Notes: a model not told the origin generated them from the sequence alone. Positions 25,301 to 36,955 are shown, counted from the stretch's first letter. The stretch: 64,000 nucleotides of DNA from Oryzias latipes (GCF_002234675.1 NC_019866.2:19823311-19887310); one strand, 5' to 3'. Made by a program: numbers and translations.

Positions 25301-26555
25301 GTCACGGGGTCACAGGAAAATACATCGAGTCCCGAAGTATAGACTGTTCAAATTTGCGCATGTGTATTCAAGTTTGTTTATTAAATTAAAATAAAATAGA
25401 ACTTTTAAGAATGTTATTGATCCTATAACAGGGAAATGATCTTGTTACCACAAATCTGTTGAAAGTTGAATTTGCATTTTCATGTTCAAATATCCAAATA
25501 TTTAAGAAAATTTATAAAGATACTCTGATTTCACAATACAAAGATAAGAGAAGTTAAGGACCAACAGGTGTTTGAATAATTCCAAATACATGTGTGAACT
25601 TGATTGTCGTGAAATTGTCAAAGCTCTTTTAATTACAACCAATCAATATAATGCTGTGTAATGTGCAATAATGATTACTAAAATGTTTTAAATTACAACC
25701 AATAAGCTATTGATTTTCTTTACTTGATCTGCAATGTGTAGCAATAATTACCGGTACTGGTTTAATGTGATAATGTGTTCTAATAGTCAATTATTATTAC
25801 ATATTGGTTACGGTCACTGTTTACTGAAATCATGAATGAATGTATTCTGCAGAAAATCAATCATTAATAAGCACTTGATTTTGTACATTGAAAAGAATCT
25901 ATCTAATTAGAACTGGAATAATGAAAACTATGCAAATCTATAAAATGAATTAACTCTGTGGGGGGGGGGGGGGGTGTTATTACATAAACTCGCTTCTTTC
26001 CACTCCTTTTTAAGCAATAAGTCAAGCTCTACATGACTTTAGTTAATGATCACTATATTTAATTAAGCAAATGTGACTTAACTGTGTGTTTTTTTGTGTT
26101 TCTTATCTATGCATTTCATCATCTCTGTAATGAGTTTGATAAATCTGTGTAAACATGACTTTAAACCCTCAGATTGATCAGTGGCCACCCTCATACGATT
26201 ACCGCAAAAACATATTTTTCCAATTTTGTACGGAACAGTTAATTTAGTCAACATTTAAAATTCAATTTAAAATTCAAATTTATTATCTTTTACATGGAGT
26301 AATAAGTCTAAAACAGCCCTTCCTCAATTTGACTAATTTCTAGTGATTTACAGGATAAGGATTTTTCAGTGAACATCTTACCTTGTTCACTAAGTGACCA
26401 TCAAGCTGTTCGTATGGATATTGTTTTATTTCCCTCACAAAATGCCAGCAAATCTTAATATTGGATATTGAATAACTAGTTACTCAAAATTACAGAAGTG
26501 CAAACAACAATTTCCAATCTTGCTATCTTCTTGATCTGTATAAAAGACCTTTTGC
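22358..26555. other. Upstream intron/intergenic region of kcnj4, no exon identified
   Basis: Should contain the kcnj4 5'UTR intron and first exon, but no donor could be chosen with confidence. Contains a G15 homopolymer near 25961-25975 and a loose direct repeat at about 25627-25760 (two stretches starting TTTTAA-TTACAACCAAT). Confidence 0.5.
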
Positions 26556-26559
26556 AGCC

Positions 26560-26860
26560 GTACACTCCCAGCAGATCATGTGACCATGGTCTGCTGGTTG
26601 TTAAGAGAACCTGGTCAAAGACTTAAGGTGACAGAGCCTTTGCAGCAGTGGCTCCATCCCTTGGAACTCCCTTCCTCTCAGCCTCAGATCTGCAAACTCA
26701 GTGTTTTCTTTTAAAAGCAGCTAAAAACCTATCTTTTTAAAATGGCTTTTTCATAATTCTTTTTTATATTATGTGTTTTACTGTGTTTTACTGTGAAGCA
26801 CTTTGTGAAATTTATCTTGAAAGGTGCTTCACAAATAAAGTTTATCATTATTATTATTAT
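26560..26860 (+). mobile_element. L2-type LINE 3' end
   Basis: Same 3' terminus as 8935-9250, opposite orientation. Frames read CSSGSIPWNSL-like and SFKSS-like C-terminal reverse-transcriptase residues, then CFTVFYCEALCEIYLER, and end in an ATT-repeat tail. 5'-truncated and inactive. Confidence 0.8.
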
Positions 26861-27429
26861 TTATTAGCGTGTCAATTATTTAATAAACAGGGTCAACTCT
26901 ACACTTACACTGAAGTCAATCTAGTTTTAGAAGATCCCTGTTTCTTTGAAGGACTTTTCAGTTCTTTCTGATGCTGTTTCCCTCAACCTCACCTATCTTT
27001 TTAAAGGAACCTCTACTCCATCTGCTCCCCAACTACAGCGTCATGTGACAGACACTGCTGTTGGAAACCTCTGCTTCTCTACTTTGAGAAATCCAAACAA
27101 AGCCGTCCAAAGACTGTTTAAGCAGGAGCTCAGAACGGAATCCCAGCCATAACTTTCTGGAATTTACTTCATGGACAAATTTGTTGGTAAAAGGCCAAAC
27201 AAGCAAAGGGAAAGAGGTTTCATTCAAGATCAGACAGTAGGTTTTATCCAACAAATTAGTATATATCCAAGGGCAAAAAAAGGATATTTCTAAAAAACTG
27301 TTCTTTCTGTTTTCACTTTGAGGAAATGTTGATACATATTTTTTGGATTTGGAGATACACTGAAATAATTTGCGACAGATTAACAAATCTGACAACAACT
27401 CAAATGTATCCACACTGCTCTTAGGTTAA

Positions 27430-27720
27430 CCAAAAATGCAGTTTAACCTAAAAAGCCCCAGAGTAATTTAAAGACTCAGGTTAACTAAAAGCAACTCAGA
27501 TTAATTTAAACACTCCCAGATTAATTTAACCTTTTTCTAAGAAAACTTAAAAACATTCCGCTTAATTTAACATTCCCAATTTAAGCTTAGAATTTCTGTG
27601 GTACCTTCAGAAAACCTTCAGATTGGCTTAAACACTCAGGTTAACTGGAACTCTTTTATCTTACCTACATCCTCCTAGGTAAACTCAGGTTAACCCAATC
27701 ACTCATAGGTTGTCAGAAGT
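27430..27720. repeat. Degenerate tandem repeat of AGRTTAAYTTAAACACTC-like units
   Basis: About nine imperfect units with CAGGTTAACT or CAGATTAATTTAA cores, spaced about 20-40 bp. No coding potential. Could be an old minisatellite. Confidence 0.55.
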
Positions 27721-28092
27721 CAGAGCTCTGTTTCCCACTCTGGCCACCAGCAGGAACCATCTCCAGAGTTCTCACCACACTGAGCACTGCACTGAGCCTC
27801 ACTCCGTGCAAAGTATTGTTCCTGTCACTCTGTCTGCATTACAGAGTGTTATATCTGGATCTGATCTTCTGTTTCCTGACCTTGTTTTGCCTCTGACTCA
27901 GTTTGCCTGCCACCTGCCACCTGCCCCGAATCTTGCCTGGATCCTGAATATCCCTTTTACTTCTCTTATGCTGTCATGCTTGTGATTGACCCCTGCCTGA
28001 CCCTGATTTAGCTTTGTGGACTTTTAGCTGGCTAATGAACCTGCTGCAATTGGAACCAGCCGTCTGCCCGTTCTTGTGACAGGTTATTTTAA

Positions 28093-28440
28093 AGTCCCAC
28101 TCTGATCAGCTTTTGATCTATTCTAAAAGCATTCCCAGTGGTCTTTTAGTTATTATTATGCCGTTTTAACCAAAACCAGATCATAGCTTCTGCCGAGTGA
28201 CAGCAGTTCATTAGAAATTCACCTCTGAATTATGAGTGGGACAGTTGGCGCTGAGTCAGTTTTCCCCCATTTAATGTCATCCATCTGTTTACACGCTCTC
28301 CTGCTAGCTTACAGCCCCTCACAACTCCAACTTAACATTGCAACAAAAATGGCAAGCATTATTGGAGCTATCTAGCCGTACAGTTTTGAGCAAGATGTCA
28401 GCTCAGATGAGGAAAATGAAGACGCATATAGATCTAATTG
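28093..28440 (+). mobile_element. TTAA-flanked nonautonomous element, copy 3 (3'-truncated)
   Basis: TTAA (28089-28092) followed by AGTCCCACTCTGATCA and the family body up to the start of the embedded ORF (GCTATCTAGCCGTACAGTTT). It breaks off about 28440, where other repeat sequence begins. Confidence 0.7.
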
Positions 28441-28559
28441 TCTCTAGGGCCTATATCATGCTATTCCTAAGCCTTTCAAAGTTAAATATGTATATATACA
28501 TGATAATATATTTTATTACCTTTGGCACACTAAATAACATTTTTTAATTAAATATGAGT

Positions 28560-29080
28560 CATATTTACAGTTCATTTCCTACCTGGAAGTATGACGACTC
28601 GATCTCTGAGGAACAACCTTTCACTCTATGTGGTTGCCGCCCATTTAATGACGTCAACCTAGAGCCGGCCTCGGCAGCGTGTCTTCATCTCACCCATGAA
28701 AAAAAACAATATCTGAACCTTTGCAAAGTTGCATTTGCATATTGCAGATCACCACTGGCTCCACGGAGAAAGTGTGTGTGTGTGCATGTGTGTGGGTGTG
28801 TGTGTGCGTGTGTGTGTTAGCCTGGGGTAGCGCAGACTCTTCCTGGAAGGGGCTGTTCCCCACTTTGTTATCTCACAGTGTGAGAACCCACTCGTTTACG
28901 TGAATTGGGAGGGGCTGGTGCTCAGAGTGCATTGACTCTGACAACTGTTGTCTAGCTCTAACATGGCGACGTCCATATCGTAGAATAATAGCGACTGAAT
29001 TGGCTTCATTTTGCTGGAGCCAGAAGTAAGGTATTTTCTATGGATGACATCATACGCGATCCATCCAGTTCTCTCTTATC
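28560..29080 (+). repeat. Unclassified interspersed repeat segment with a TG-rich tract
   Basis: Noncoding, GC-richer than its flanks, with a TG-rich microsatellite at 28769-28819. Words such as AACATGGCGACGTCCATATCG and ATTGGGAGGGGCTGGTGCTC suggest a high-copy fish element, but I cannot define its ends. Confidence 0.35.
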
Positions 29081-29965
29081 CAGTCAATTTTTGAATCCAG
29101 AATTTTCTAACCCTGATTCTTGGCTTCTGTTAAACAGGAATTTAACTATCAGATCTGGGTCAGCAAAGACTAATTTAAATCATACTGTGCGCCGAAAGGA
29201 CTGTAAGTTGTAAAGTCCCTTTTTAAGCAATGTGACTGTGAACAAAAGGATCAGAATATTTCCAAATCATAAACCATGGATGACCAGCGAAATGAAATCT
29301 CTCTTAAAAAAACAGAACACCGCCTTCAGATCAAGGTACAGAGACTGGCCCCAATACAGCTCAGCCAGACTGGCCCTAAAAAGAGGCATAAAGATGGCCA
29401 AAATGCACTACAAAAAGGAGATTGAGGACCCCTTCGCTGACAACAACCCCAGGAAGATGTGGCAGGGGATAAACCACATCACAAATCAAAGGAGCAGCAA
29501 CACAGTGCCCACTGGAGTAAATGCCTCTCTGGGGGGGGAGCTAAACCATTTCTTTGCCAGGTTTGACACGCAGAGGCCCCCAGCAGATACGCCACAAACA
29601 TCACCACCCCACACCAGCAGCACACTAGTACTTCAGGAACATGAAGTACGACGGGTGCTTAAGTCAACCAACCCCACAAAGGCAACGGGACCCGACGGAG
29701 TACCAGGCAAAGTACTCAGCGCATGCGCCAAAAACCAACTAGCGGAGGTCTTCACCAAAATCTTCAAGCAGTCATTACAACAGTGCAGCATCCCAGCCTG
29801 CCTCAAAACCTCCACCATAATTCCTTTTCTCAAAAAGACAGTAGCAGACAGTCTTAATGACTACAGGCCAGTTGCTCTCACACCTGTGGTCATGAAGTGT
29901 TTTGAAAGACTAATATCAAAACACATCAAAGCTAATCTTCCACCCACCTTCGACCCGCTCCAGTT

Positions 29966-30861
29966 CAAATTCAAATTCAAATTCAAATTTTATTTGTCAC
30001 ACACACACAATCATACAGCGTACAATGTGCAGTGAAATGCTTAGGCGACCGCCCGCGACCTCAAACAAGAAAGAATATCAATAGGAATAGGAAGATAGAT
30101 ATAAAATATAGGAATATACAAATATAAAAACATAAAAACAGAATGTCCGAATGTGTGCAAATATGCTCTAAAAGTGACATGTGAAAGTGGCTTGTGTGTA
30201 TAATGTCCATGATTACTGGTTAAGAGTCCGTATCGCCTGCGGGAAGAAGCTCCTCCTCAGTCTCTCTGTGTTAGCCTTCAGAGAGCGGAATCGCTTTCCT
30301 GACCGCAACAGCGAGAACAGTCCGTTGTCGGGGTGGCTGAGGTCCTTTGTTATCTTCCTGGCCCTGGTCCAGCACCGCCTGCCGTAGATTGAGTGCAGGT
30401 CAGGGAGCTCGGTGTGGATGATGCGCTCAGCTGAACGCACCACCCTTTGGAGAGCTCGTCTGTCCTGCATGGTGCTGTTCCCGAACCAGGTTGTGATGTT
30501 TCCCGTCAGGATGCTCTCTATGGTGCAAGAGTAAAAGTTCCTAAGCACCACAGAGGGCAGTCTAAAGTCTCTCAGGCGTCTAAGGTGGTAAAGACGCTGC
30601 CGGGCCTTTTTCACCACGGTGTTGATGTGACAGGACCATGACAGGTCCTGCGTGATGTGGACACCGAGGTATCGGAAGCTGTTCACTCTCTCCACTGGGC
30701 TCTTGTCGATGACGGGGGTCTGGTAGTTCCTCTTCTGCTTTGTGGCGAAGTCCACTATCAACTCCTTTGTCTTGCTGACGTTTAGGAGGAGATTGTTCCA
30801 CTCACACCAGTTTTCCAGATGTCCAATCTCCTTCAGGTAGGCCGTCTCATCATTATGCCTA
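29966..30861 (-). mobile_element. LINE B inserted in reverse into LINE A
   Basis: Flanked by a 6-bp target-site duplication CCAGTT (29960-29965 and 30862-30867). On the minus strand it encodes a reverse-transcriptase C-terminal half (FRYLGVHITQDLSW, SILTGNITTWFGN, RRSFFPQAIRTLNQ). Its 3' end is at the left, with a repeated TTTGAA tail and a CA-rich stretch at about 30000. It is related to LINE A but not the same. 5'-truncated. Confidence 0.9.
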
Positions 30862-31675
30862 CCAGTTTGCCTACAAACCAAATCGCTCAACTCATGATGC
30901 TATGTCCACCGCTCTACACTCTGCCCTGAGCCACCTGGACCACCCAGGGAACTACGTAAGGCTGCTCTTTCTGGACTTCAGCTCAGCCTTCAACAACAAC
31001 ATCCCTGACATCCTGACAGAGAAAATGCTTCACCTGGGTCTTTCTTCCCCCATCTGCACATGGATTAAAGACTTTCTGTCAGAACGGCTACAGTCTGTCA
31101 ATCTCGGACCCCACCTTTCCTCCACCATCACCATCAGCACCGGATCACCACAAGGATGTGTACTGAGCCCACTTTTCTTCCCGCTCTACACACCAGACTG
31201 CACGTCGACCCACCCCTGTAACACCATCATCAAATTTGCTGACGACACTGCTGTGGTCGGGCTCATCTCAGGGGAAGATGAGACTTACTACAGGGATGAA
31301 GTCAGCAGACTGGAAAAGTGGTTTTCAGGAAACAACCTCCACCTGAACACCAAAAAAAACCCCAAAGAAATAATCCTGGACTTCAGAAAGGGGAGAATGG
31401 ACCCGCCCCTATTTTATATAGATGGGGACAGCGTGGACAGGGTCCACTGCATCGCTACCTGGGTATGCTGATCACTGAGGACCTCTCCTGGACTGCAAAC
31501 ACCACAGCAGCAGTAGGGAAGGCCCAGCTGCGCCTTCACTTTCTGAGAATACTAAGGAGAAACAACCTGGAGAAGAAGCTGCTGGTGACCTTCTACAGAG
31601 CCACCATAGAAAGCATCCTGACATACTGCATCACAGCCTGGTATGTAGGATGCTCGGCCGCAGACAGGAAGGCGC

Positions 31676-31927
31676 TGTCACGGCGGGTCAGGGGAGACAA
31701 CCCAGGAGCAGGAAGAAATGACACAGATCCAAAATCCAAGTAGTAGGCTTTAATGCCAAGAGCAAACCAGCTCGAAACAGAAACATAGGTAGAACGATCC
31801 GACACAGAAACACAGAAACTTGAGCCTTAAATAGAACAGAATCATAATCAACTAATGAAAAACACCTGTGATTCTCACAGGAGAGATCACAGCAGGAAAA
31901 GAACAAAAGGCAGGCCTAACCATGACA
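31676..31927 (-). repeat. 3' LTR of the gypsy element
   Basis: 252 bp, 251 of 252 identical by eye to the 5' LTR at 36204-36455. It directly abuts the polypurine tract at 31928-31939. Confidence 0.97.
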
Positions 31928-31939
31928 TAACCCCCCCCT
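31928..31939 (-). promoter_or_regulatory. Polypurine tract
   Basis: In element sense AGGGGGGGGTTA lies between the gag-pol stop codon and the 3' LTR, the expected site for plus-strand DNA priming. Confidence 0.85.
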
Positions 31940-34900
31940 CTACGTCCGGCTGCCAGACGGACGACGACTAGGCTGATCAGGGTGGACTCGATGGAAACGA
32001 GAAACAAAAGCTCGGTCGACGATGAAACGATCCGGGACCCACTGGCGATCCGCTGGACCGTAACCCTCCCAGTCGACCAGGTATTGTAAACCCGGCCCCA
32101 CTCTTCTGGAAGCAAGGAGAGTTTTGACAGAGTACACCGGACCACCACCCACGATACGGGGGGCTGGAGGAGGTGCTGGGGCAGGTTGAAGGGAGGAGTC
32201 TCTGGCGGGTTTTATCTTGCACACGTGAAACACAGGATGGACTTTAAGAGAACGAGGCAGTTCCAGTTTCACGGCCACAGGGTTGATTATTTGAGAAATG
32301 GGATACGGACCAATGTAGCGGGGAAGCAGCTTCCTGGATCCCCCCTTTAACGGAATATCTGCGGAGGACAACCACACCCTGTCTCCCACCTTGTACGCAG
32401 GAGCGGCAGACCTTCGACGATTGGCCACAGCAGTGAGGCGCTCCTGGTTCTTCAGAAGTTCAAGTTTGTATTTGCTCCAAGCACGACGACAGCGCCTCAC
32501 AAAAGCCGCAGGTCCAGATGAAGAAGCCAATTGTTCCTGGTGAGGAAACAGAGGGGGTTGAAAACCATAGGCTGCTTGGAAAGGTGAGTATCCCGAAGAG
32601 TTGACCAGGGAGTTGTGCGAGTATTCAGCCCATGGGAGCTGAGACGACCATGTCCTGGGATTTTTGCTGCACATGGCACGTAGAGTCGTCTCCAGGTCCT
32701 GGTTGTACCTCTCTACCTGGCCGTTAGTCTGAGGATGAAACCCAGAACTCAGACTAACCTTGATCCCAAGGAGGTTGCAAAACTCTCTCCAAAAGGCAGC
32801 GATGAATTGAGGACCACGATCTGATGTGATGTTCTGAGGTAGTCCATGTAAGCGAAACAGATGCTGAGAGACAAGTACGGCTAGTTCTTTGGCTGATGGA
32901 AGTTTTCGCAGTGGTATGGCATGAACCAATTTAGAAAAACGGTCAATGATTGTGAGAATGACCGTCTTACCTCTCGAGTTAGGTAGACCAGTAATGAAGT
33001 CCATGGCAACGTGGGACCAAGGTCTAGACGGCACAGGTAGAGGGTGGAGCAAACCAGCAGGCGGGGTCCTGGGGGTCTTGGCACTGGCACACACGGGACA
33101 AGCAGCCACAAAGGCCCTAATGTCAGAGGACATGGAGGGCCACCAGAACCGCTGGACCACCAAAAAACTGGTCCTGGTCACCCCGGGATGACAAGCCAGT
33201 CGAGAAGAATGCCCCCACTTCAGTACCAGGGTCCGTAAAAATGGAGGCACAAACAAACACCCATCTGGGCAGCCGGCAGGTATGGTGGCAGGATCGGGAA
33301 CAGATGCCTTAACCTTGCGCTCCAGTGACCAGCGAGTGGTTCCTACCACCAGGTGAGGAGGGATAATGGTGGTTGCTGCAGCTGGCATCTCAGACTCCTC
33401 TGGCTGGAACTGCCGTGAGAGAGCGTCGGGCTTGACGTTCTTACTCCCTGGACGGTAGGACAGAGAAAAGTTGAATCTGTCGAAGAACAGAGCCCATCTG
33501 GCTTGGCGAGGGTTTAGACGCTTAGCAGTCCGGATGTACTCCAAGTTCTTATGGTCAGTCCACACCAAGAACGGCTGCTCAGCCCCCTCCAACCAGTGAC
33601 GCCACTCCTCCAAGGCCAGTTTAACTGCTAGCAGTTCTCTGTTCCCTATGTCGTAGTTCCTCTCTGCAGGAGTGAGCTTGCAGGAGAAATACGCGCAGGG
33701 ATGAACTTTATTGTCGGACGCTCTCTGTGACAAAACAGCCCCTACCCCAGACTCAGACGCATCGACCTCCACAATAAATTGTTTGGAGGGGTCAGGCTGA
33801 GTCAAAATAGGGGCCGTAGAGAAACGTCTCCTCAGCTCAGAAAACGCCTTATCAGCCTCCTTATTCCAGACAAAACGTACCTTTGCTGATGTGAGTCTAT
33901 GGAGGGGTACAGCAACGCCACTGAAGCCTCTGATGAAGCGCCGGTAAAAATTGGCGAACCCGAGAAAACGTTGGAGATGTTTGCGTCCAGATGGAACAGG
34001 CCATTCTAGAACGGCCTTGACTTTAGAGTTGTCCATCTGGACACCCCCAGGGGTAACCACATGACCTAAGAACAGGGTTTGCTTAGTGTGGAACTCGCAT
34101 TTCTCTGCTTTACAGTAGAGCTGGTTCTCGAGCAGGCGCTGGAGCACGGCTCTGACGTGCTGCACATGAGTGTCGAGATCTGGAGAAAAGATCAAAATGT
34201 CATCTAGATAGACAAAAACAAATCTGTTTATCATATCTTTCAGGACATCATTGATGAGACACTGGAAGACAGCCGGGGCATTAGTGAGTCCAAAAGGCAT
34301 CACCAGATATTCAAAATGTCCACTTGGCGTATTGAACGCCGTCTTCCACTCATCCCCCTCCCTTACCCGAACCAGATGGTATGTGCTCCTCAGGTCCAGT
34401 TTGGAAAAGACTTGGGCCCCGCTCAACAGGTCAAAAGCGGACTGCAGCAGCGGAAGGGGATAAGTATTACGAACCGTAATGCTGTTCAAACCCCTGTAGT
34501 CTATACAAGGCCGCAGTCCTCCATCTCGCTTCCCCACAAAAAAGAAACCTGCTCCAGCAGGCGAGGAGGATGGACGGATGATCCCAGCCTGTAGACACTC
34601 CTGCAGGTAATTGTCCATAGCCTCTCGTTCCGGTGGTGACAGGGGGTAAATGTGACCCTTGGGAGGTTGGGTTCCTGGCAAGAGGTCAATAGCACAATCA
34701 TAGGGACGATGGGGAGGAAGTGACTTAGCTCGGACCTTACAAAACACATTACTGAAATCATGATACACAGACGGCACATTACTGAGGTTAGGCGGCTCTG
34801 GAGACTGCTGTACTCCAACTGTGTTTCGAACGGAAGCAGAAGAGAGACAGTTCAGCAAACAATAAGAACTCCATGATAATATCCGTCCCGTAGACCAGTC

Positions 34901-36190
34901 AATGTGAGGGGCATGTCTGCTCAGCCAAGGGAAACCCAAAATTACTTGTGGACTCAAAGACTCCACAACATAAAAACGCATGCATTCAGTATGGTTTCCG
35001 GAAACAGAAACAGAGATATTAGCAGTACGTGAAGACACTTTGTGAATGATGGACCCATTTATAGCATGGATTACTAAAATGGGAGACAGGGGCTCCACAG
35101 GGATTTTAAGTCTGTCAACCACCTCCTGGGAGATCAGATCTCCGTCCGAACCAGAGTCAATCAGAGTCTCAATCTCCTCTTGTGCTCCTGCATGAGTCAC
35201 TAAGACCTTGGTAGAAGGCCGTGAAGGAGAAGAAAAGGAAGTCTTGAAGCACACCAGCTCCCTAATTGGAGCAACCTGACGTTTACCTGGGAGGCTGCCC
35301 ACGAAGTGTCCTGACTGTCCACAGTATAAACAAAGCCCCTCCTCCATGCGGCGCTGTCGTTCAGCAGGTGTGAGACGGCCGGTTCCCAGCAGCAGGGGTT
35401 CCCGGGGACAGGGGAAACCCCGTCGTGGAGTTCCGGAAAGAGTCGGGGAAACCCCTTCATGACGCGAAGGGCGAGAGCCCGAGTCGCAGCGTTGTTCACG
35501 CCCCCGTTCCCTCATCCTACGGTCGATACGCACCGCGAGACTGATCAGCCCCTCCAGATGCTCCGGAATCTCCCTCGCTGCCAGTTCATCTTTGAGAGCG
35601 TCCGAGAGTCCCAGGAGAAAAACGTCCACCAAGGCTCCGTCGGACCAGTGGGTGCTGGCAGCCAGAATCCGGAAATCCACGGCGAAGTCCGAGACGCTAC
35701 GAGCCCCTTGTTGAAGGCGGAGGAGTTCTGAAGCGGCTGCTCTGTGAGACGTCGCGGGATCGAACACCGTGAGGAGTTGGACGGAAAAAACTCGAAAGGA
35801 GCGACACAGCTCCGCTTCGCGCTCCCACTCTGCCAGACCCCAACGCTTGGCTCGTCCAGTCAAGTAGCTAAGAGCAAATGCCACCTTGCTCTTTTCAGAG
35901 GGGAACTCACTCGGATTAAAATCGAAATGTAGACGACAGGAGGCGAGAAACGCCCGGCAGTCCTTAGGCGTGCCATCAAACGGCTCTGGATGACCCAGTC
36001 GGGTTTGACGGGTTGGAAACGAGGGAACTTGCTCCAGCCTAAAGAGACGCTCCTTGAGTTTTTGCATGACGAGCCTAGATCCACGCAACTCCTGCGCCAG
36101 ATCCGACAGCTCCTCGCCAACGGCTGGGTCTCCTTCGGTGGAATGACCAGGTATGTCCCTCATGCACGTTCTTCCTGCTGGGTTAATCAT
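31940..36190 (-). CDS. Gag-Pol polyprotein with chromodomain (LTR retrotransposon)
   Basis: A single 1416-residue ORF. In order: gag capsid-like domain about 65-230 ([30 protein letters not shown]); zinc knuckle about 284-296 (CLYCGQSGH) with Leu in place of the fourth Cys; aspartic protease [12 protein letters not shown] about 345; reverse transcriptase with YLDDILIFS about 661; RNase H ([14 protein letters not shown] about 810, TDHKNLEYI); integrase with an HHCC finger about 985-1030 and a D,D(35)E triad (MDFITG about 1064, TSDRGPQF about 1123, GQVERYN about 1159); GPY/F-type module ([11 protein letters not shown]); chromodomain about 1348-1400 ([17 protein letters not shown]). Gag and pol are in one frame with no shift. 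The ATG is only 13 nt from the LTR, and the stop is 12 nt from the other LTR. Chromodomain plus single ORF places it with chromoviruses. Confidence 0.96.
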   Translation of the reverse strand: MINPAGRTCMRDIPGHSTEGDPAVGEELSDLAQELRGSRLVMQKLKERLFRLEQVPSFPTRQTRLGHPEPFDGTPKDCRAFLASCRLHFDFNPSEFPSEKSKVAFALSYLTGRAKRWGLAEWEREAELCRSFRVFSVQLLTVFDPATSHRAAASELLRLQQGARSVSDFAVDFRILAASTHWSDGALVDVFLLGLSDALKDELAAREIPEHLEGLISLAVRIDRRMRERGREQRCDSGSRPSRHEGVSPTLSGTPRRGFPCPREPLLLGTGRLTPAERQRRMEEGLCLYCGQSGHFVGSLPGKRQVAPIRELVCFKTSFSSPSRPSTKVLVTHAGAQEEIETLIDSGSDGDLISQEVVDRLKIPVEPLSPILVIHAINGSIIHKVSSRTANISVSVSGNHTECMRFYVVESLSPQVILGFPWLSRHAPHIDWSTGRILSWSSYCLLNCLSSASVRNTVGVQQSPEPPNLSNVPSVYHDFSNVFCKVRAKSLPPHRPYDCAIDLLPGTQPPKGHIYPLSPPEREAMDNYLQECLQAGIIRPSSSPAGAGFFFVGKRDGGLRPCIDYRGLNSITVRNTYPLPLLQSAFDLLSGAQVFSKLDLRSTYHLVRVREGDEWKTAFNTPSGHFEYLVMPFGLTNAPAVFQCLINDVLKDMINRFVFVYLDDILIFSPDLDTHVQHVRAVLQRLLENQLYCKAEKCEFHTKQTLFLGHVVTPGGVQMDNSKVKAVLEWPVPSGRKHLQRFLGFANFYRRFIRGFSGVAVPLHRLTSAKVRFVWNKEADKAFSELRRRFSTAPILTQPDPSKQFIVEVDASESGVGAVLSQRASDNKVHPCAYFSCKLTPAERNYDIGNRELLAVKLALEEWRHWLEGAEQPFLVWTDHKNLEYIRTAKRLNPRQARWALFFDRFNFSLSYRPGSKNVKPDALSRQFQPEESEMPAAATTIIPPHLVVGTTRWSLERKVKASVPDPATIPAGCPDGCLFVPPFLRTLVLKWGHSSRLACHPGVTRTSFLVVQRFWWPSMSSDIRAFVAACPVCASAKTPRTPPAGLLHPLPVPSRPWSHVAMDFITGLPNSRGKTVILTIIDRFSKLVHAIPLRKLPSAKELAVLVSQHLFRLHGLPQNITSDRGPQFIAAFWREFCNLLGIKVSLSSGFHPQTNGQVERYNQDLETTLRAMCSKNPRTWSSQLPWAEYSHNSLVNSSGYSPFQAAYGFQPPLFPHQEQLASSSGPAAFVRRCRRAWSKYKLELLKNQERLTAVANRRRSAAPAYKVGDRVWLSSADIPLKGGSRKLLPRYIGPYPISQIINPVAVKLELPRSLKVHPVFHVCKIKPARDSSLQPAPAPPPAPRIVGGGPVYSVKTLLASRRVGPGLQYLVDWEGYGPADRQWVPDRFIVDRAFVSRFHRVHPDQPSRRPSGSRT

Positions 36191-36191
36191 G

Positions 36192-36201
36192 GTCGGATCG
36201 T
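36192..36201 (-). promoter_or_regulatory. Putative self-primed primer-binding site
   Basis: In element sense the sequence 2 nt after the 5' LTR is ACGATCCGAC. It is an exact reverse complement of GTCGGATCGT inside the LTR at the predicted RNA 5' end. No tRNA-type site beginning TGG is present in this 13-nt leader. The Tf1/sushi group is known for priming from the folded 5' end of its own transcript; assignment here is inference from the match and its position. Confidence 0.7.
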
Positions 36202-36203
36202 AA

Positions 36204-36455
36204 TGTCACGGCGGGTCAGGGGAGAGAACCCAGGAGCAGGAAGAAATGACACAGATCCAAAATCCAAGTAGTAGGCTTTAATGCCAAGAGCAAACCAGCT
36301 CGAAACAGAAACATAGGTAGAACGATCCGACACAGAAACACAGAAACTTGAGCCTTAAATAGAACAGAATCATAATCAACTAATGAAAAACACCTGTGAT
36401 TCTCACAGGAGAGATCACAGCAGGAAAAGAACAAAAGGCAGGCCTAACCATGACA
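36204..36455 (-). repeat. 5' LTR of the gypsy element
   Basis: 252 bp. In element sense it carries a TATA-like TATTTAAGG, and about 30 bases downstream the decamer GTCGGATCGT (complement of plus-strand 36328-36337 approx.), the predicted transcript start. It differs from the 3' LTR at one position (GAGAGAACC against GAGACAACC in plus-strand reading). Confidence 0.97.
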
Positions 36456-36955
36456 GGCGCTGCACAGGGTGATCAACACGGCCCAGAAAATCACCAGCTC
36501 CCCCCTGCCCAGCCTAGAGGACATCGCCAGGTCTCGCTACACAAGCAGACCCAAACAACTCATCAAGGACTCCCACCATCCCAACCACCACCTGTTCCAA
36601 CTGCTACTGTCAAGCCCGTGGTACAGATCACACAAGGCTCGCACAAACAGACTCAAGGATAGTTTTTTCCCCAGAGCAGTCAACCTCCTAAACAAATGTG
36701 AACCTTACAAGAATAGGTAACTCGTGCAATATTAGAAGCAATATTAACAGTTCCCATGTGCAATAAAGTTTTAGAGCCAGAGAATTATGTAGGTATGTAC
36801 ATGTGTCAATTTCCACAGTTACACAAATTCTTTATTGTTCTTTTATAAAAGTACATTACTTATTTATATTGTTTGAACAGCTGGAGAGCACCGCAATTTC
36901 GTTGTCACAAGTTTCTTGTGTAACAATGATAATAAAGGCTTTCTGATTCTGATTA

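Larger units (their letters stand above)
31676..36455 (-). mobile_element. Full-length Ty3/gypsy chromovirus-type LTR retrotransposon
   Basis: Complete element of 4780 bp with two 252-bp LTRs differing at one base, TG...CA ends (TGTCA...TGACA) and a 5-bp target duplication GGCGC (31671-31675 and 36456-36460). It sits inside LINE A. One uninterrupted ORF encodes gag-pol with a C-terminal chromodomain. The purine tract and primer-binding region are present (separate entries). Sequence-intact apart from a degenerate zinc knuckle in gag, so recently mobile. Confidence 0.97.
29225..36955 (+). mobile_element. LINE A (L2/CR1/Rex1-type non-LTR retrotransposon), split by two insertions
   Basis: A plus-strand reverse-transcriptase relic in three pieces: 29225-29965, 30862-31675 and 36456-36955. 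Piece 1 reads KPWMTSEMKSLLKKQN, TKATGPDGVPGKVL and NDYRPVALTPVVMKCFERL. Piece 2 reads [21 protein letters not shown] and the catalytic FADDTAVVG, then shifts frame near 31465 and continues as [12 protein letters not shown]. Piece 3 carries the C-terminus (RLKDSFFPRAVNLLNK) and a 3' tail ending near 36955 after TAATAAAGGCTTTCTGATTC. The 5' part (endonuclease) is missing. It was dead before or after the insertions. Confidence 0.9.
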
